From positions 15,780,236-15,844,235 of the forward strand of contig NC_066855.1 of the NCBI RefSeq assembly GCF_001640805.2: a stretch of DNA of 64,000 bases. Direction: 5' to 3'. The stretch's first letter is position 1, and each line of letters starts with the position of its first letter. This stretch comes from Lates calcarifer (lineage: Eukaryota; Chordata; Actinopteri; Centropomidae). The notes under the pieces are model-generated. The model was given only the letters and a program-made list of their open reading frames with translations, had not been told where the DNA came from and did not search any database. This document shows positions 1 to 26,550 of this stretch, in pieces. The translations under genes and the position numbers were made by a program.

Positions 1-1326
1 TTGCTCTAAATTTAACCACCAACAGTATCATGAGGTAAAATAATTAGTTGATTTATTGATGTCAGTTGTTAGAAAATTATTTAGCAACTATTTTGATAAT
101 CTTTAGTAATTTTCATACATAAATGCTAAATGTTTTATGATTCCAGCCTCTAAAAAGTGATGATATGTTGTTTTTCTTTAGAATAATTTCAATAATTTTC
201 ATTTAGCAATTTTGAGGTTTGGGGTATTGAGTGGCTGGCAACATTTCTCACTATTTTCTGAATTTTTACCAAACCATCAATCAATCCATCAGAATAATCA
301 TAAGTTTCAGTCATTACAAAAAAAAAAAAAAAAACCCAGCTCAACCAACCACAGTGGTACATGTTGATGTAATAATAATCCAACATGTAAATAAGCCACA
401 CAATACAATAAACTGTTGATGAGTGAACTGTCCTAATAAGACAACCAGTTCATCTGGAAAAAATGTTTATTGAATAAAGAAAAAGCTAAATTAAAAAAAA
501 AGAAAGAAAGAAAGAAAACAGGATAGTTTCTCAAAAATAAACATCACCGATTCCTTATTAACATTTTGGTGAAAATCCTGCTGATCTCAAAAACACCACT
601 GACAGAGTTAACAGGCAGTTACAGGGGAGTGTCTTTCCACTGGTGAAGAGTCAGCTCAACATACTTTCGTTCTTTTATCCTTTATATATTTTTGTAAAAT
701 AAACCGTCCCATTAGTGAATTTAGACAGAAAAGAAAATGAGAGAATACACTTCTTGTACACCATTTTCAGCCAGACCCCGACATCTGTCAACTACCATAA
801 ATGAACATAATCAAAATGCTTGTATCAGGGCTAAAACAGCATATTCAATATTATGAAGATGATAATACAAAGAACACCAAACCAGTCTGATGTACAAAAA
901 GTGCTGAATTTGTATACGTTACCCATATAAAATATCCACTGCTGTAATATGACCAACTTTCATTTGGGTTTTCTTAAGCATTTTGTAATTAGTGTTAATT
1001 TAAACTGTGAAAACATCATGCCTTGAAGAGTTAGTATTTACACAGACTGTGAAATAAATTTTCACTCTCAGAGAATTTGTCTTAAATGAGACATGAGTTC
1101 TCTAGATCTATGGAGGATAATGACCCTTGTGAGGGTTTTTTTTTAAATATTTTTTGGATAAAATACATGATGCACGCATAAAAAGAAAACACTTCAAATA
1201 GAAAGCCATACACCTTTATAACACAGACTGCCTGCTGAAACAGCCAGTGTTACACCGTCACAGGAATCTAGAGATTCGACTATGCTTGTATCTGTACTGA
1301 CAAACCCTGTCCGTCAGTCAGTGTGT
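1..1326 (-). other. chmp2a: probable 3' UTR of chmp2a plus flanking AT-rich sequence
   Basis: No protein-coding exon is recognisable here. The stop codon of chmp2a, read on the minus strand, is at 1327-1329, so at least part of this stretch should be its 3' UTR. A minus-strand AATAAA (TTTATT at 466-471 on plus) is one possible polyadenylation signal; other AT-rich candidates exist and the true end is unknown. A poly-A run lies at 317-334. The short open frames near 189-419 are AT-rich and resemble nothing I know. Confidence 0.4.
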
Positions 1327-3141
1327 TCAGTCTCTCCGGAGGTTGTTCAGCCGCTCCTCCAGATCGGCATCTGCGTCAGCGAGGGCGGCCTGGGGCTCGG
1401 CCTTCTTTCCTCCGGCCACCGACAGGTTTCCTCCAGGGGTCGGGAGATCTGGGGTGAACACAAGATGGACTTTCAGTTTTATAACAAATGTAAAATACAA
1501 GACAAAAGGCAAGGAGAACAAGTATAGGGTTGGGTTCTAATCAGCGGTTCCCAGTTGGTAAAATACCAGGGATCCGTTCAGCCCTGACGCAAACAAACAC
1601 TGAGAACATGTTAGTAATGTTATCAGTTTCTTATGTCTAGCCAGTGCTGACTGTTGCTTTCTTCTCTGGTTAAAAATGAGTGACATCAGCTGTGGTGGAT
1701 TATATCAGCTTTATAGATAATTAATGTTAATTCTCTAACAGCTCCATTGACACTTGAGTCTGTTGGTTAATGAGCTCTCTGCAAGCTGCTGACCGGGCTC
1801 TGTCAAAGATTGATTGTGAGTGAAGAGACAAATCACTCTGTAACCATCAGTCTACAACCTCCAGTGAACTGTGTTTTTGTAATTCAAGAGAATGGCAACT
1901 CTTGGAGTCTGAAATACAGGAGAGCCCAGGTGAAATGTTTTTATGCATCAAATCAGTTAACCTCCTCGTTGCAAGTCAGGAGCTCCACTATTTTTTGTGA
2001 AATCAGGTGTGACAGTCAGTTTGTTCAGGCTGTTATTTCAGCCTGTCAGAACAATCAATAATAAAATCAGCGATCAAGGTTTCAGTGGATTTGATGCTGG
2101 ATCCAGAATCGATAAAAATCTGTCAAACCCCAACACTACACATGCAGAATTTTCATAAATGTGACTGGATTGGATTTTCTTACTTGACAGTTCGTCGGAC
2201 AGATTCAAACCCAGCTCGTCCAGTACTTGGGACACGATGGCATCACTGCACATGAGACACAATCACAAATGTATCAAAGAGAATACTGAACATATATTTT
2301 GGGTTAGCCACATAATTTCTTGGGGGAAAAACATCCACTACAATTCAAGAGAAGGAGGTCAAGTTCAAGTTGTTGTTCAGGGTGGGGGGGTGTTGCTTAT
2401 AGGTAAGATAAGACTGTTAACTGTTGTACACATGTAGAATGAAAGGTTTGCATTAAAATAAATCAACTGTCCCTTACCTCTCCTCCTCATCATCCTCATC
2501 ACCCATGGCATCGTCGATGGCATCATTCATCATCTCCTCTTTCATGTCCATGATTTCACTCTGTCGTTCAAACTCCATCATGATCTTCTGAATCTGAGGC
2601 AGTTTCAGCTGTGAAAAAAGAACAAATATAAGATCATGAACACAGGAGGGCTTATTGTTTATTTCCATCTGACAGAGAATTTCAGTGATTATTTGACAGA
2701 CCTGTCTGTTCATGGTGGCCATGGCTTTAGTGACGCCTTTCATAGCCTGTGCCATGCTGTTGTTGGATTTGAGTGTCTGTATCTTTAGGCTGACAGCCTG
2801 AATGTTTGCTTTCATCATGATGAACTTTTTGACGTAGCGCCTCGTACGAACCAAATCCTTGGCCATGATCTTGACGGCGTCCTGCAAAGATTAAAATAAC
2901 ACAATTAAGAGTCCTGTCCTTAGAAACTGGTCCTGTCCTCATGAAGCAACAAGATCCGTTTCTGTTATCTCACCATTTGTCCCTGTTTGGCCATTTTCTT
3001 AATGTCAGCAATGATTTTCTTCTCCTGTTGCTCCAGTTTCATTCTCTCTCTGTCCAGTTCTCTCATGGCTCGGTTGAGCGCCCTCTGATTCTGCCTCAGC
3101 ATCTCCTCTGGAGTCTTTCTCCTTCCAAACAGGAACTCCAT
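1327..3141 (-). CDS. chmp2a: charged multivesicular body protein 2a (ESCRT-III subunit)
   Basis: CHMP2A co-polymerises with CHMP3/CHMP4 on membranes and recruits the ATPase VPS4 for scission in multivesicular body formation, cytokinesis and nuclear envelope resealing. Coding exons in transcript order are 3141-2974, 2881-2702, 2608-2478, 2245-2184 and 1448-1327. All have GT donors and AG acceptors and their phases join cleanly, giving 663 nt (220 aa plus stop; the human protein is 222 aa from memory). The basic first helix begins MEFLFGRRKTPEEMLRQNQR. Residues 57-116 carry the strongly conserved core (KIMAKDLVRTRRYVKKF). An acidic stretch (MGDEDDEEESDAIVSQVLDE) follows, and the protein ends in a VPS4-binding MIM helix (DADADLEERLNNLRRD). 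The start is chosen because an acceptor AG sits directly before this ATG and the N-terminus matches the family. No break is seen. Confidence 0.96.
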
Positions 3142-3844
3142 CTGGTTGAAATTACCAAAAGCAGAATGTCAGTACAGTCGTTAAAAAGGTGCTGTCAACA
3201 ACAACTAGAAGAGAAAAATTACACTGGAGCTGAAATGATTTGTCATACATGATTCTAAATGGAAAATCTTTGGATTTGTCTTTGGACAACAAACTATTTC
3301 AACCAAGACATTTGAACGTGTCACCTTGGTCTGATAATTCTTTTTGACTGTTTTCAGGATTTTACGGAGCAAGTGATTATACGATCACAATAACAAAGTA
3401 AAGTAGCACATTGTCACATTTGAGAAGCTAAGAATGTGAAGAATTTTTCATTTACCATTCAAATCTATTATCAAAACAGCTGAGGATTATTTGAATAATT
3501 GATTTGCTATTTCAGATCTAGTTTGTATTGTAGTTATGAAAATGTCAAACAATTTGAACTTTTCTGTCCGACGGAATAATGAAACCAACACTGAGAAATG
3601 AACATTACAGATAGTTAATCAGTCAGTTACTAACACAGTTTCACCTTTGTTACACCCGCCTAAGCTCCCTTATTTCCTGGACTCTATTACTCAGCAGTTA
3701 TTAATGTGACTGGAGGCCTGGAGTCTCCTGTCAGCCGTGTTTTATCTCGACTGTCCTTCCTCTTTAAATCTGTTCCTACATCTTCTACATTAGCTCCACC
3801 GGTACAGACTGAACCCAGCGGTCCCAAAAGCAACTAACTCTCAC

Positions 3845-3995
3845 CGTGCAACCGGGTTCGCTGTTAAAGGCTTTAATCCAGAAGATAAAACGTGTTTCGG
3901 GGCGTTTTCTCCGGAGTCCAACTCGACACAAATTTTAAACGATTATTTGTTTTCTTTCCTAGTCTTCCGTGTTGCGATAGTTTCACTTCCGGGAA
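3845..3995 (-). promoter_or_regulatory. chmp2a: probable chmp2a 5' UTR exon and promoter with ETS site
   Basis: On the minus strand a good donor (CACG then GTGAGA, boundary at 3845) could splice a non-coding first exon to the acceptor directly before the chmp2a ATG at 3141. ACTTCCGG at 3985-3992 is an ETS/GABP consensus of the kind common at housekeeping promoters, and TTACGTCA near 4043 resembles a CRE/ATF site. The transcription start was not determined; this is inferred from motifs and the donor only. Confidence 0.5.
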
Positions 3996-4274
3996 ATGGC
4001 GTCAACGCGTACCTACAATAGACGTTCATTTATTTGTGCCATTACGTCACACGCATCAAGTTTACGACGACGAAGAGAGGAAGTAGCAACTGTCAAAATA
4101 AAACTCTCAAATTAAAGATTGAGTAGATGTCATTCAGGTTTGACACAAATTTCACAATGTAAAACACTTCCTTAAAATATTTACCACTGGTTTTAATGTA
4201 TAGAATATAATATTATATATAATATAATATATATAATTTTGTATGGCAATTCTCCCGTGAAGGTAGGAGACAGC

Positions 4275-4459
<185 letters not shown>

Positions 4460-4849
4460 TACAGTCAAGGCTATATCAATCCTCTCGCTGTTTTAGTAGA
4501 CTATAATTTTGTTTTTCAGTAGTACACGAACCTCATTGTCAGGCTTCTATTTTGTAGGCACTAGCGGTCGATATCCGGTTGTAATCTCGATTACTTGACG
4601 CAGCTGGTTTGCCCATGTGCGTATTTAACGTGAAGGCCGCAAACGTAATAGCAATGAAAGAAGACAGGTGAAGATGGTGTTGAAGGTTGAACAAAGATTC
4701 ACTTCACTATTCATGGGAGTGGCTGAGTGAAATCTGCGGACACATTATCTACGGATTAATGGATCTCTCCGGCTGTTGAACCACATTTCTCTGGGACAGC
4801 CAGGACTACCCCTCTTAGTGCCTTTGGACATATTCCTAACTATTTTAAT
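4460..4849 (+). other. mrm1: mrm1 upstream region
   Basis: About 390 bases of non-repetitive sequence between the microsatellite and the mrm1 start. It probably holds the mrm1 promoter and 5' UTR. I see no TATA box and could not place a transcription start. Confidence 0.35.
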
Positions 4850-6008
4850 ATGTGGGTATTCACATTAGCAGCACATCAACACAGGCTTCTGCTTGTTTTG
4901 GGTAGAGGATTGAACAAGCCAGCGTCAGTTTCAAGAGTGGGTTCTCAGTTTGCCTCTCACCATGTCACAGCTACTCTCCTGTGCCCGGAGGACACAAGGA
5001 GAAGACACAGGCACAAGCCTGTTGTATCTGATGGACTGCAGGACCGTGAGAGGTCAGTCCAGAGTAGAGTGTGGAAGAATGAGAGCCCAGTGTTGCAAAG
5101 GACAAGTCAAAGGAAGGGAAACGAGCCGAGACTATCGTCAGAACTCAGGAAGCTGTGTCTGGAGGACTCCCCTGCAGGGAGGGAGAGGCCGGTGATACAG
5201 AAGTCAACACTGGACTCCAAAGCAGACAGCACTGATGAAATTGTTTTTGGCATTTCTCCCTGTCTCCTGGCTCTGACTCAGGGTAGAAGAAAGACCCGAA
5301 AACTGTTTGTAAAAGATGGTGAGGCCTCTCACAGGGCTGCTGTGTTAAAGGTTTGTGAGGAGGCTTGTCGGCGAGGAGTACAGGTCCAACGGGTCAGCAA
5401 GAAGGATCTGGACACAATGTCCTCTGGGCGAGTACATCAAGGAGTATGTCTGCAAGCCAGTCCTCTAAGCTATCTCACCGAAGACAGAGACTCTGCACTC
5501 AGCAGAAAAGACACCCCTCTTTGGCTTGTCCTGGAGGGAGTTCAGGACCCGATGAATCTCGGTGCCATCCTGCGCTCTGCTTATTTCCTCGGTGTGGACA
5601 GAGTTGCCAGCAGTCTTCACCACAGCTGTCCACTGTCTCCAGTGGTCAGCAAGGCCAGCTCAGGTGCTATGGAGGTGTTTGGGGTGTATGGATATGAGAA
5701 CCTTGAGGATATGTTGAAGGTTGAAGGTGGCACAGGGCTGGCATGTGGTGGGCACAGTGGGAGCAGAAGCAGACCAATCTCAGATTCCTGTCACCCAGTG
5801 TTCAGACTTTCAGATAACTAAACCCACGTTGTTGCTGATGGGAGGTGAGGGGGAAGGACTGTCCCAGAAGCTGCTCTCTCTGTGCCAAACCCTGCTCACC
5901 ATTCCAGCCGGCAGAGATCTGTTTCCTGGCATAGAATCTCTGAATGTCTCAGTAGCTACTGGCATTCTGCTGCACTCTCTGCTGTTCTCCAGGAGGTCGA
6001 CCAGATGA
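4850..6008 (+). CDS. mrm1: mitochondrial rRNA 2'-O-methyltransferase 1, frame broken by a 7-bp duplication
   Basis: MRM1 methylates the ribose of G1145 in the mitochondrial large-subunit rRNA using S-adenosylmethionine. The ATG at 4850 opens an arginine-containing, hydrophobic N-terminus (MWVFTLAAHQHRLLLVLGRG) suited to mitochondrial import. A substrate-binding domain follows (FGISPCLLALTQGRRKTRKL), then the SpoU/TrmH knot motifs: motif 1 NLGAILRSAYFLGVD, motif 2 TLLLMGGEGEGLS and motif 3 IESLNVSVATGILLHSLL. The whole match lies in one exon. The N-terminal frame ends at 5821; motifs 2 and 3 are in another frame, open to 6008. The switch falls at 5714-5727, where TTGAAGG occurs twice in tandem; one copy alone would keep the frame (DMLKVAQGWHVVGT). 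As written, the protein would lose motifs 2 and 3. This is a polymorphism, an assembly error or a true lesion. Polyadenylation signals AATAAA occur at 6366 and 6408. Confidence 0.88.
5714..5727 (+). repeat. mrm1: 7-bp tandem duplication causing a frameshift in mrm1
   Basis: TTGAAGG is present at 5714-5720 and again at 5721-5727. Upstream of it, frame 2 matches MRM1 (SKASSGAMEVFGVYGYENLE); downstream, frame 3 matches (VAQGWHVVGTVG). Counting only one copy puts both in a single frame. Confidence 0.85.
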
Positions 6009-7600
6009 TGACCCTAAACAGAGTGCTGTGCAAATGTTTTGGGTGGTAAAAAAAAGTAAAGCAAGGATTCTTTAGAAAATAATGCCATGAATATTTTTGA
6101 TTTATTAGTTGACTTCATACAAACCTGAATCACATCAACATTTGCTGTGACCACCCTTTGCCTTTGACACAGCATGAGTTTCCCTACGCCTGCACACAGT
6201 GTCTGAACACACACGCTGTTGTTTATTTTGACTCTGTCCCACCTACGCCGGCATACACTGGAGGGATGAGTGCCAAAGATATAGAATAACACCAGCCCGA
6301 TCCTTTCAAATGCTGCGAAACACCCACAACATTTAACAGCTCTGTTCTGTCAGAATTGCAGTATCAATAAATAATAAGTTGTTGTTAATAGTTGGACTTA
6401 TATTTTGAATAAAATTATACTTCATATTTACTTGTTTTCTACTTGCTCTTGACTTGCTCTGTTTGAGTTTTTCTATATTCTGCTGTGTTTTTGGTTTAAC
6501 GCTGATGTGTTGTTAGATTTTATAGTTTTAGGCAGAAAGATATAATTAAAATCAGTGATTTAGTATTTATCCACCAGTTATACTCCTTGCCATTGTGCAG
6601 AAGGGTTTGAAACACCACTGTCCATATAAGGAGAAGACAATATATTTGAACAGTTAAATGAATATGGAAAATGTGAAAGTTCTTGGTCTGGCTGGAAAAT
6701 TAGGACCTGTGACCTCAGTGTTTTTAAACTCCTGGCTGCAGCTCTGTGCACCATGTACATGTAGGTTATTTGTAAAAGTCTTTTACAGAAGCTGCTGTAA
6801 AATATCACATCTCCTCTCAAATTTAAAACCACTGCTCACCAGAGCAGATCTCAGGACTGTTTGACTGTAGACATGTAAATTCTGACCTTGTGTAAGACTG
6901 CCTCCCACTGCTTTTCATCTTACAAATTGAATGAATTACAGAGGATTTAAAATTTGAATGTCTCATCCCTCTGGCCGATTTAATTTTTTTTACTTTTAAT
7001 TTATTTGTTGATCCCTGTGATTGTCTGAGATGCTGTATGCGCTTTCCTTATTTCCAGCACTGGTCTTTGTGTGTTATGTTAGTCTGGTAATGTTTGATTT
7101 TCTCTCTATCTGCTGTGTTTCAGTCTCTCTTGCAAAATAGATCTTCATCTCAGTGAGACTACCTGATTAAATAAAGGTTATAGATATAAAGCATGCATGC
7201 ACAATTTTCTGGAAGTGAAATTATGTCAAGAAGTTATTGTTGAGCTAAAATGGAAAAATTCACTGTGAATAGTGTGTCGCAACAATAAAATTGTGGCTCA
7301 GACAGGGCTATTTGGTGTGGTTAGACAACCAATAATGCAAAGTTCTCACAGCATAATGGGTTATAAGGCCTTGTATACCTCTGAAATTGTGTCCCCTGGT
7401 TGTTTCTGGCCTTGAAGAACTTATAGTAGTAATTTTGTTTTTATGACAGGCTGTAAAAAAGCCATCTGATAGCTGGAAACCTGTCAAAGTGGTGAGTACA
7501 ACTGAGGTGTAAATACACTTTCCACATGGCGGCAGTGTGCACAAGCAGAGCTGCCAACAAGCCAGTTTGATGGGTGAGGAAGAAGAACGGCGCACACAAT
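6009..7600. other. intergenic region between mrm1 and fbrs
   Basis: It contains the mrm1 3' UTR with AATAAA at 6366-6371 and 6408-6413, and another AATAAA at 7170-7175. The open frames here (for example 6014-6292 minus and 7308-7787 minus) resemble no known protein and show no supporting splice structure. I see nothing else. Confidence 0.45.
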
Positions 7601-23284
<15,684 letters not shown>

Positions 23285-24250
23285 TACAGGGACAACACTG
23301 GAGGAGATTCAGGGACATGTCAGGATCACTGTGCTGCTCTCAACCTGCCCCCTTTTCCTCTTGCAGACTACTAAGCCCTGCCCTCCCAGTTACACAACCA
23401 AACCAGCCCCAGTCGCCCCACAAAAAAGTGTAACCATGACTGGCTGGAGGTGATGATAGGGAGGGAGATGCAAGACTCATCAGTGTGACTTGGAATATGC
23501 CCAATGGTTCTATCAGTGCAATTTAAAGGTACATGGTTTCTGTGCATCCTATTTTACTTTTATACCAATTGTTGGTTATCACAGTACTCACTTTCGAAAG
23601 CTGTAAGAAGAGGCAGAGGACAGCGCTTTTCATTTGTCAGGTGAATTATAATCCATGCTTTTAAGCAAGCCTTTTCCGGGTGGATTGGAAATGACTTCCA
23701 GAGGGATGTACACTTTTGAGAACATGTCAAGGGTTCATCCTCAGCTTGGTTAACTCATGGGATATTATAAAGCCCTCCTCTACATAAATCAAGCCTGATT
23801 AGGGTATTGTGGATGAGGGTTTTTAGAAATACAGTGGTAAAGTGGTGCTTTCTGTTCTGTCTTTGTGTCTTTTTTTGTCATTGTGAAAAGACAGATTACT
23901 GATGAGACCATTCAGTGAAGATCAGTAAGCATTGTACCTCAGTTTCCTGCTTTACCCAAAAAATCTAACCCCAAACCCTCAGCTTCACTGATAAAATGAG
24001 ATTCAACCTTTATTTTTGGCTTTTTTTTTTTTTTTTTTTTCTTCAAAGGATGAATGGCGAAATGAACTGTGCTACACTGTGTGAGTGAACACAGTATTTT
24101 AGAGCTTCCTGTAACTGTTTCCCAGTCTCCTCTTGACTATACGAGCAGGACCAGATTATAGTAGTCTAGAGAAATTGCCTTTGTAATTATTATTCTTAAC
24201 ATTAATTATCTTCTATAATAATAAATATATTCACTGTTATGTTATTTGTC
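23285..24250 (+). other. fbrs: fbrs 3' UTR
   Basis: Non-coding sequence after the fbrs stop. A poly-T tract is at 24021-24040 and a polyadenylation signal AATAAA at 24220-24225. The end point is inferred from that signal only. Confidence 0.5.
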
Positions 24251-26249
24251 ATTGTTTCGGGTATCAACCAGTACTCTCTCCCCAGGTAGTAATATGTTTC
24301 AAATCATGCAAAAGACAAAGCAAAAGGCTTGCTTCACAGAAAACTTTTTAATGCTCGTGAACATTAAGCCTTATCGATTGCAGCCTCTGGCCTCTTCAAG
24401 GAACTCATCTATGACTTTGTTATGCTGAGAGGGAGGTTTGCCTGTGTGTCACTGGTTGTGTGCTATATCCATTTGGGACTATGGGAGCCTTGTACATTGA
24501 ACTGTCAAGTTGTTTCATCAACAAAAATAAGTTATATACATGGATAAAGTGGGACATCTGCTGAAGATCTGAAAAAGAAAAAAAAAATATAAGGACTTGT
24601 GTCAAAAGACAACTAGACAGTGGGTATCCTGAGAGGGAAAAGACTGGGTCGATTATTTTAATATGACCATTTTATACCTTTCAAACCCCTCCCCTAGAGA
24701 CCACAAAGATTAATTATTAAATGAATTGTTGTTTACTCTGTTGTGTGGGTCTTTTGTTCTGAATCTTTAATTATTAGAAGATATATATTGGGAGAGTCCT
24801 TGTTAACATTTTTACAATCCAAAACCCAAATATATCAGAGAAAACTATGAAAACAAGCACATACTTACATTTTAATAGCTGAAACCATGGCATTTGGAGC
24901 TTTTAGATTAAAAAAAGCAATTAATTTAATCTCAGCATTATTAAATATGGTACTACTTCATACAGAGTCTGACAGATTATTAGACACATGCATTTATATT
25001 ATTTCTAATATCTATTGTCCAAACAGATCAAATGGAAAATTTGAAACATCTGTGAGTTTAATAATCCTTATTGATCATCGTTTCATCCTTAAAGTGCCCA
25101 AAAAATAATGAAAAATTCCCTCTATAGTGTCTCTAAGACCAGGTTAGTGCTGTCAAACTGCTTGTTTTATCTGACCAATTGTCCATAACACAAAGACATT
25201 CAGTTTGCAGTCATGTAGCAGGACAAAAATGCTTCATATTCTCACAGTGGAGAAGCAGGAGCCAGCAATTGTTTGTCATTTTACTCTAAATCATACATTT
25301 AAAAGAGAATGAACAAGAACACATTCCACTTGTTTTCCCTGGGTTTCATCATGCCTCTAATGTCCACGTCCTTTGATCATAAATGTATCCCAACAGGGGG
25401 AAAAAAGAGCTCAGCATAGTTTGTGGCTTCATCACCATCATACACCATTTGTCACCCAAGGTTCAAGCAAAATTACCACAAAAACTATTGATATACAGTA
25501 TGTGGAGCTGCAACTAATGATTATTTTCATTAGCAATCAATCTGATTATTTTCTCAGTTAACTGATTATTGACTTATTTATAAAATACCTGTTGCAATTT
25601 ATCACAGCCCAAATTAGTATCTTCACGTGTCTTGAGTTGTCTGACCAACAGTCCTAAACCTGTACTAGTTTACTGTAAAGTATAACAAACAAAAGCCTTA
25701 AATCCACACATCTGAGGACCTGCAACCAGCAAATGTTTCTCAGTTTTGCCCAAAAATCCTAAAAATATTGTTTTTATCATCAAAAGACTTGCAGATAAAT
25801 TTTCTGTCGATCAACTAATCAATTAAAAGACTAATCATTTCAGCTCTAAATCCCATATTTAAATGGGATGACAAGGAAAATATTCCACTTATTTTCCATG
25901 GGCTATACCTACTATAAGGAGGTTTTAAAGATCATAATGCCTAAAATATCCAGAACATTTGATCATACAAAGAAAAATCTTATTATATTTACTTGCAGAC
26001 TCCTCCTCATCAAATGAATACACGAAATTAATACAAAAACATTGATATACCTGAATATAGACTGACAGGTAAGAACGTGATTTGATGTCATTTTAATATA
26101 ATTTTTCGAGCAATTTGTAAAACTTAAACGTGAAGGTGAAAATAGGCGGATTGACTCGCAATATTCATTAATTGGAGCTGTGAGAGATATAAAATATTGC
26201 TTATTTATAGTTTTATACTCAATAATGTACAAACGGTCAGAAATATCAA
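24251..26249. other. intergenic region between fbrs and srcap, repeat-rich
   Basis: AT-rich, with no gene that I can support. It contains an internal fragment of repeat family A at about 25170-25310 and a near full-length copy at 25505-25848. Confidence 0.5.
25505..25848. repeat. family A repeat, near full-length (MITE-like)
   Basis: One end reads GAGCTGCAACTAATGATTAT and the other ends in ATCATTTCAGCTCTAA, which is roughly the reverse complement, so the element has imperfect terminal inverted repeats. Related copies or fragments in the window are near 3380-3640, 21378-21510, 28374-28600, 34733-35034, 45790-45998, 50185-50450 and 55735-56020. The type is widespread in percomorph genomes as I remember; the formal family name was not checked. 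Confidence 0.65.
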
Positions 26250-26550
26250 CATTTCAAGTGGCGCGCTTGTCCCTATCTCGCGAGATTTCCCGGTGTTCAG
26301 TACTTTGTCAGCAGCAGCGGTCCTCCACCATTTCGCTGCGTAAAGTCTCCTCCCCGCGACCGCTACATTCTGCGCCGAAACCCAGTCTCTCCCGGTCCGT
26401 ATTTTAACTTCTTCCCACAGACCAAGTGGTACCTCGTTGGGTACCGGGAGACAGTTTGGATTATTGGCATTACGGATTGAGTGCGATTTTACGCGGATGA
26501 CGACTCCTTCAACGAGAATTTAGTAAAAGAAAATTGGTCGGAAATTTCAG
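26250..26550 (+). promoter_or_regulatory. srcap: srcap promoter and non-coding exon 1
   Basis: A CpG-containing segment that ends in a good donor (TTTCAG then GTAGGTGG, boundary at 26551). A perfect palindrome TCTCGCGAGA is at 26276-26285, the core of the vertebrate CGCG promoter element bound by BANP. Just inside intron 1, AAGATGGCGGCC at 26565-26576 matches the YY1 consensus often found directly downstream of transcription starts. The exon start is not defined. A short upstream ORF begins with the ATG near 26496 and stops after eight codons. Confidence 0.6.
26276..26285. promoter_or_regulatory. srcap: BANP/CGCG-type promoter element
   Basis: TCTCGCGAGA, a perfect 10-bp palindrome, about 265 bp upstream of the predicted first donor of srcap. 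Unmethylated copies of this motif drive essential CpG-island genes in vertebrates through BANP. Confidence 0.7.
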
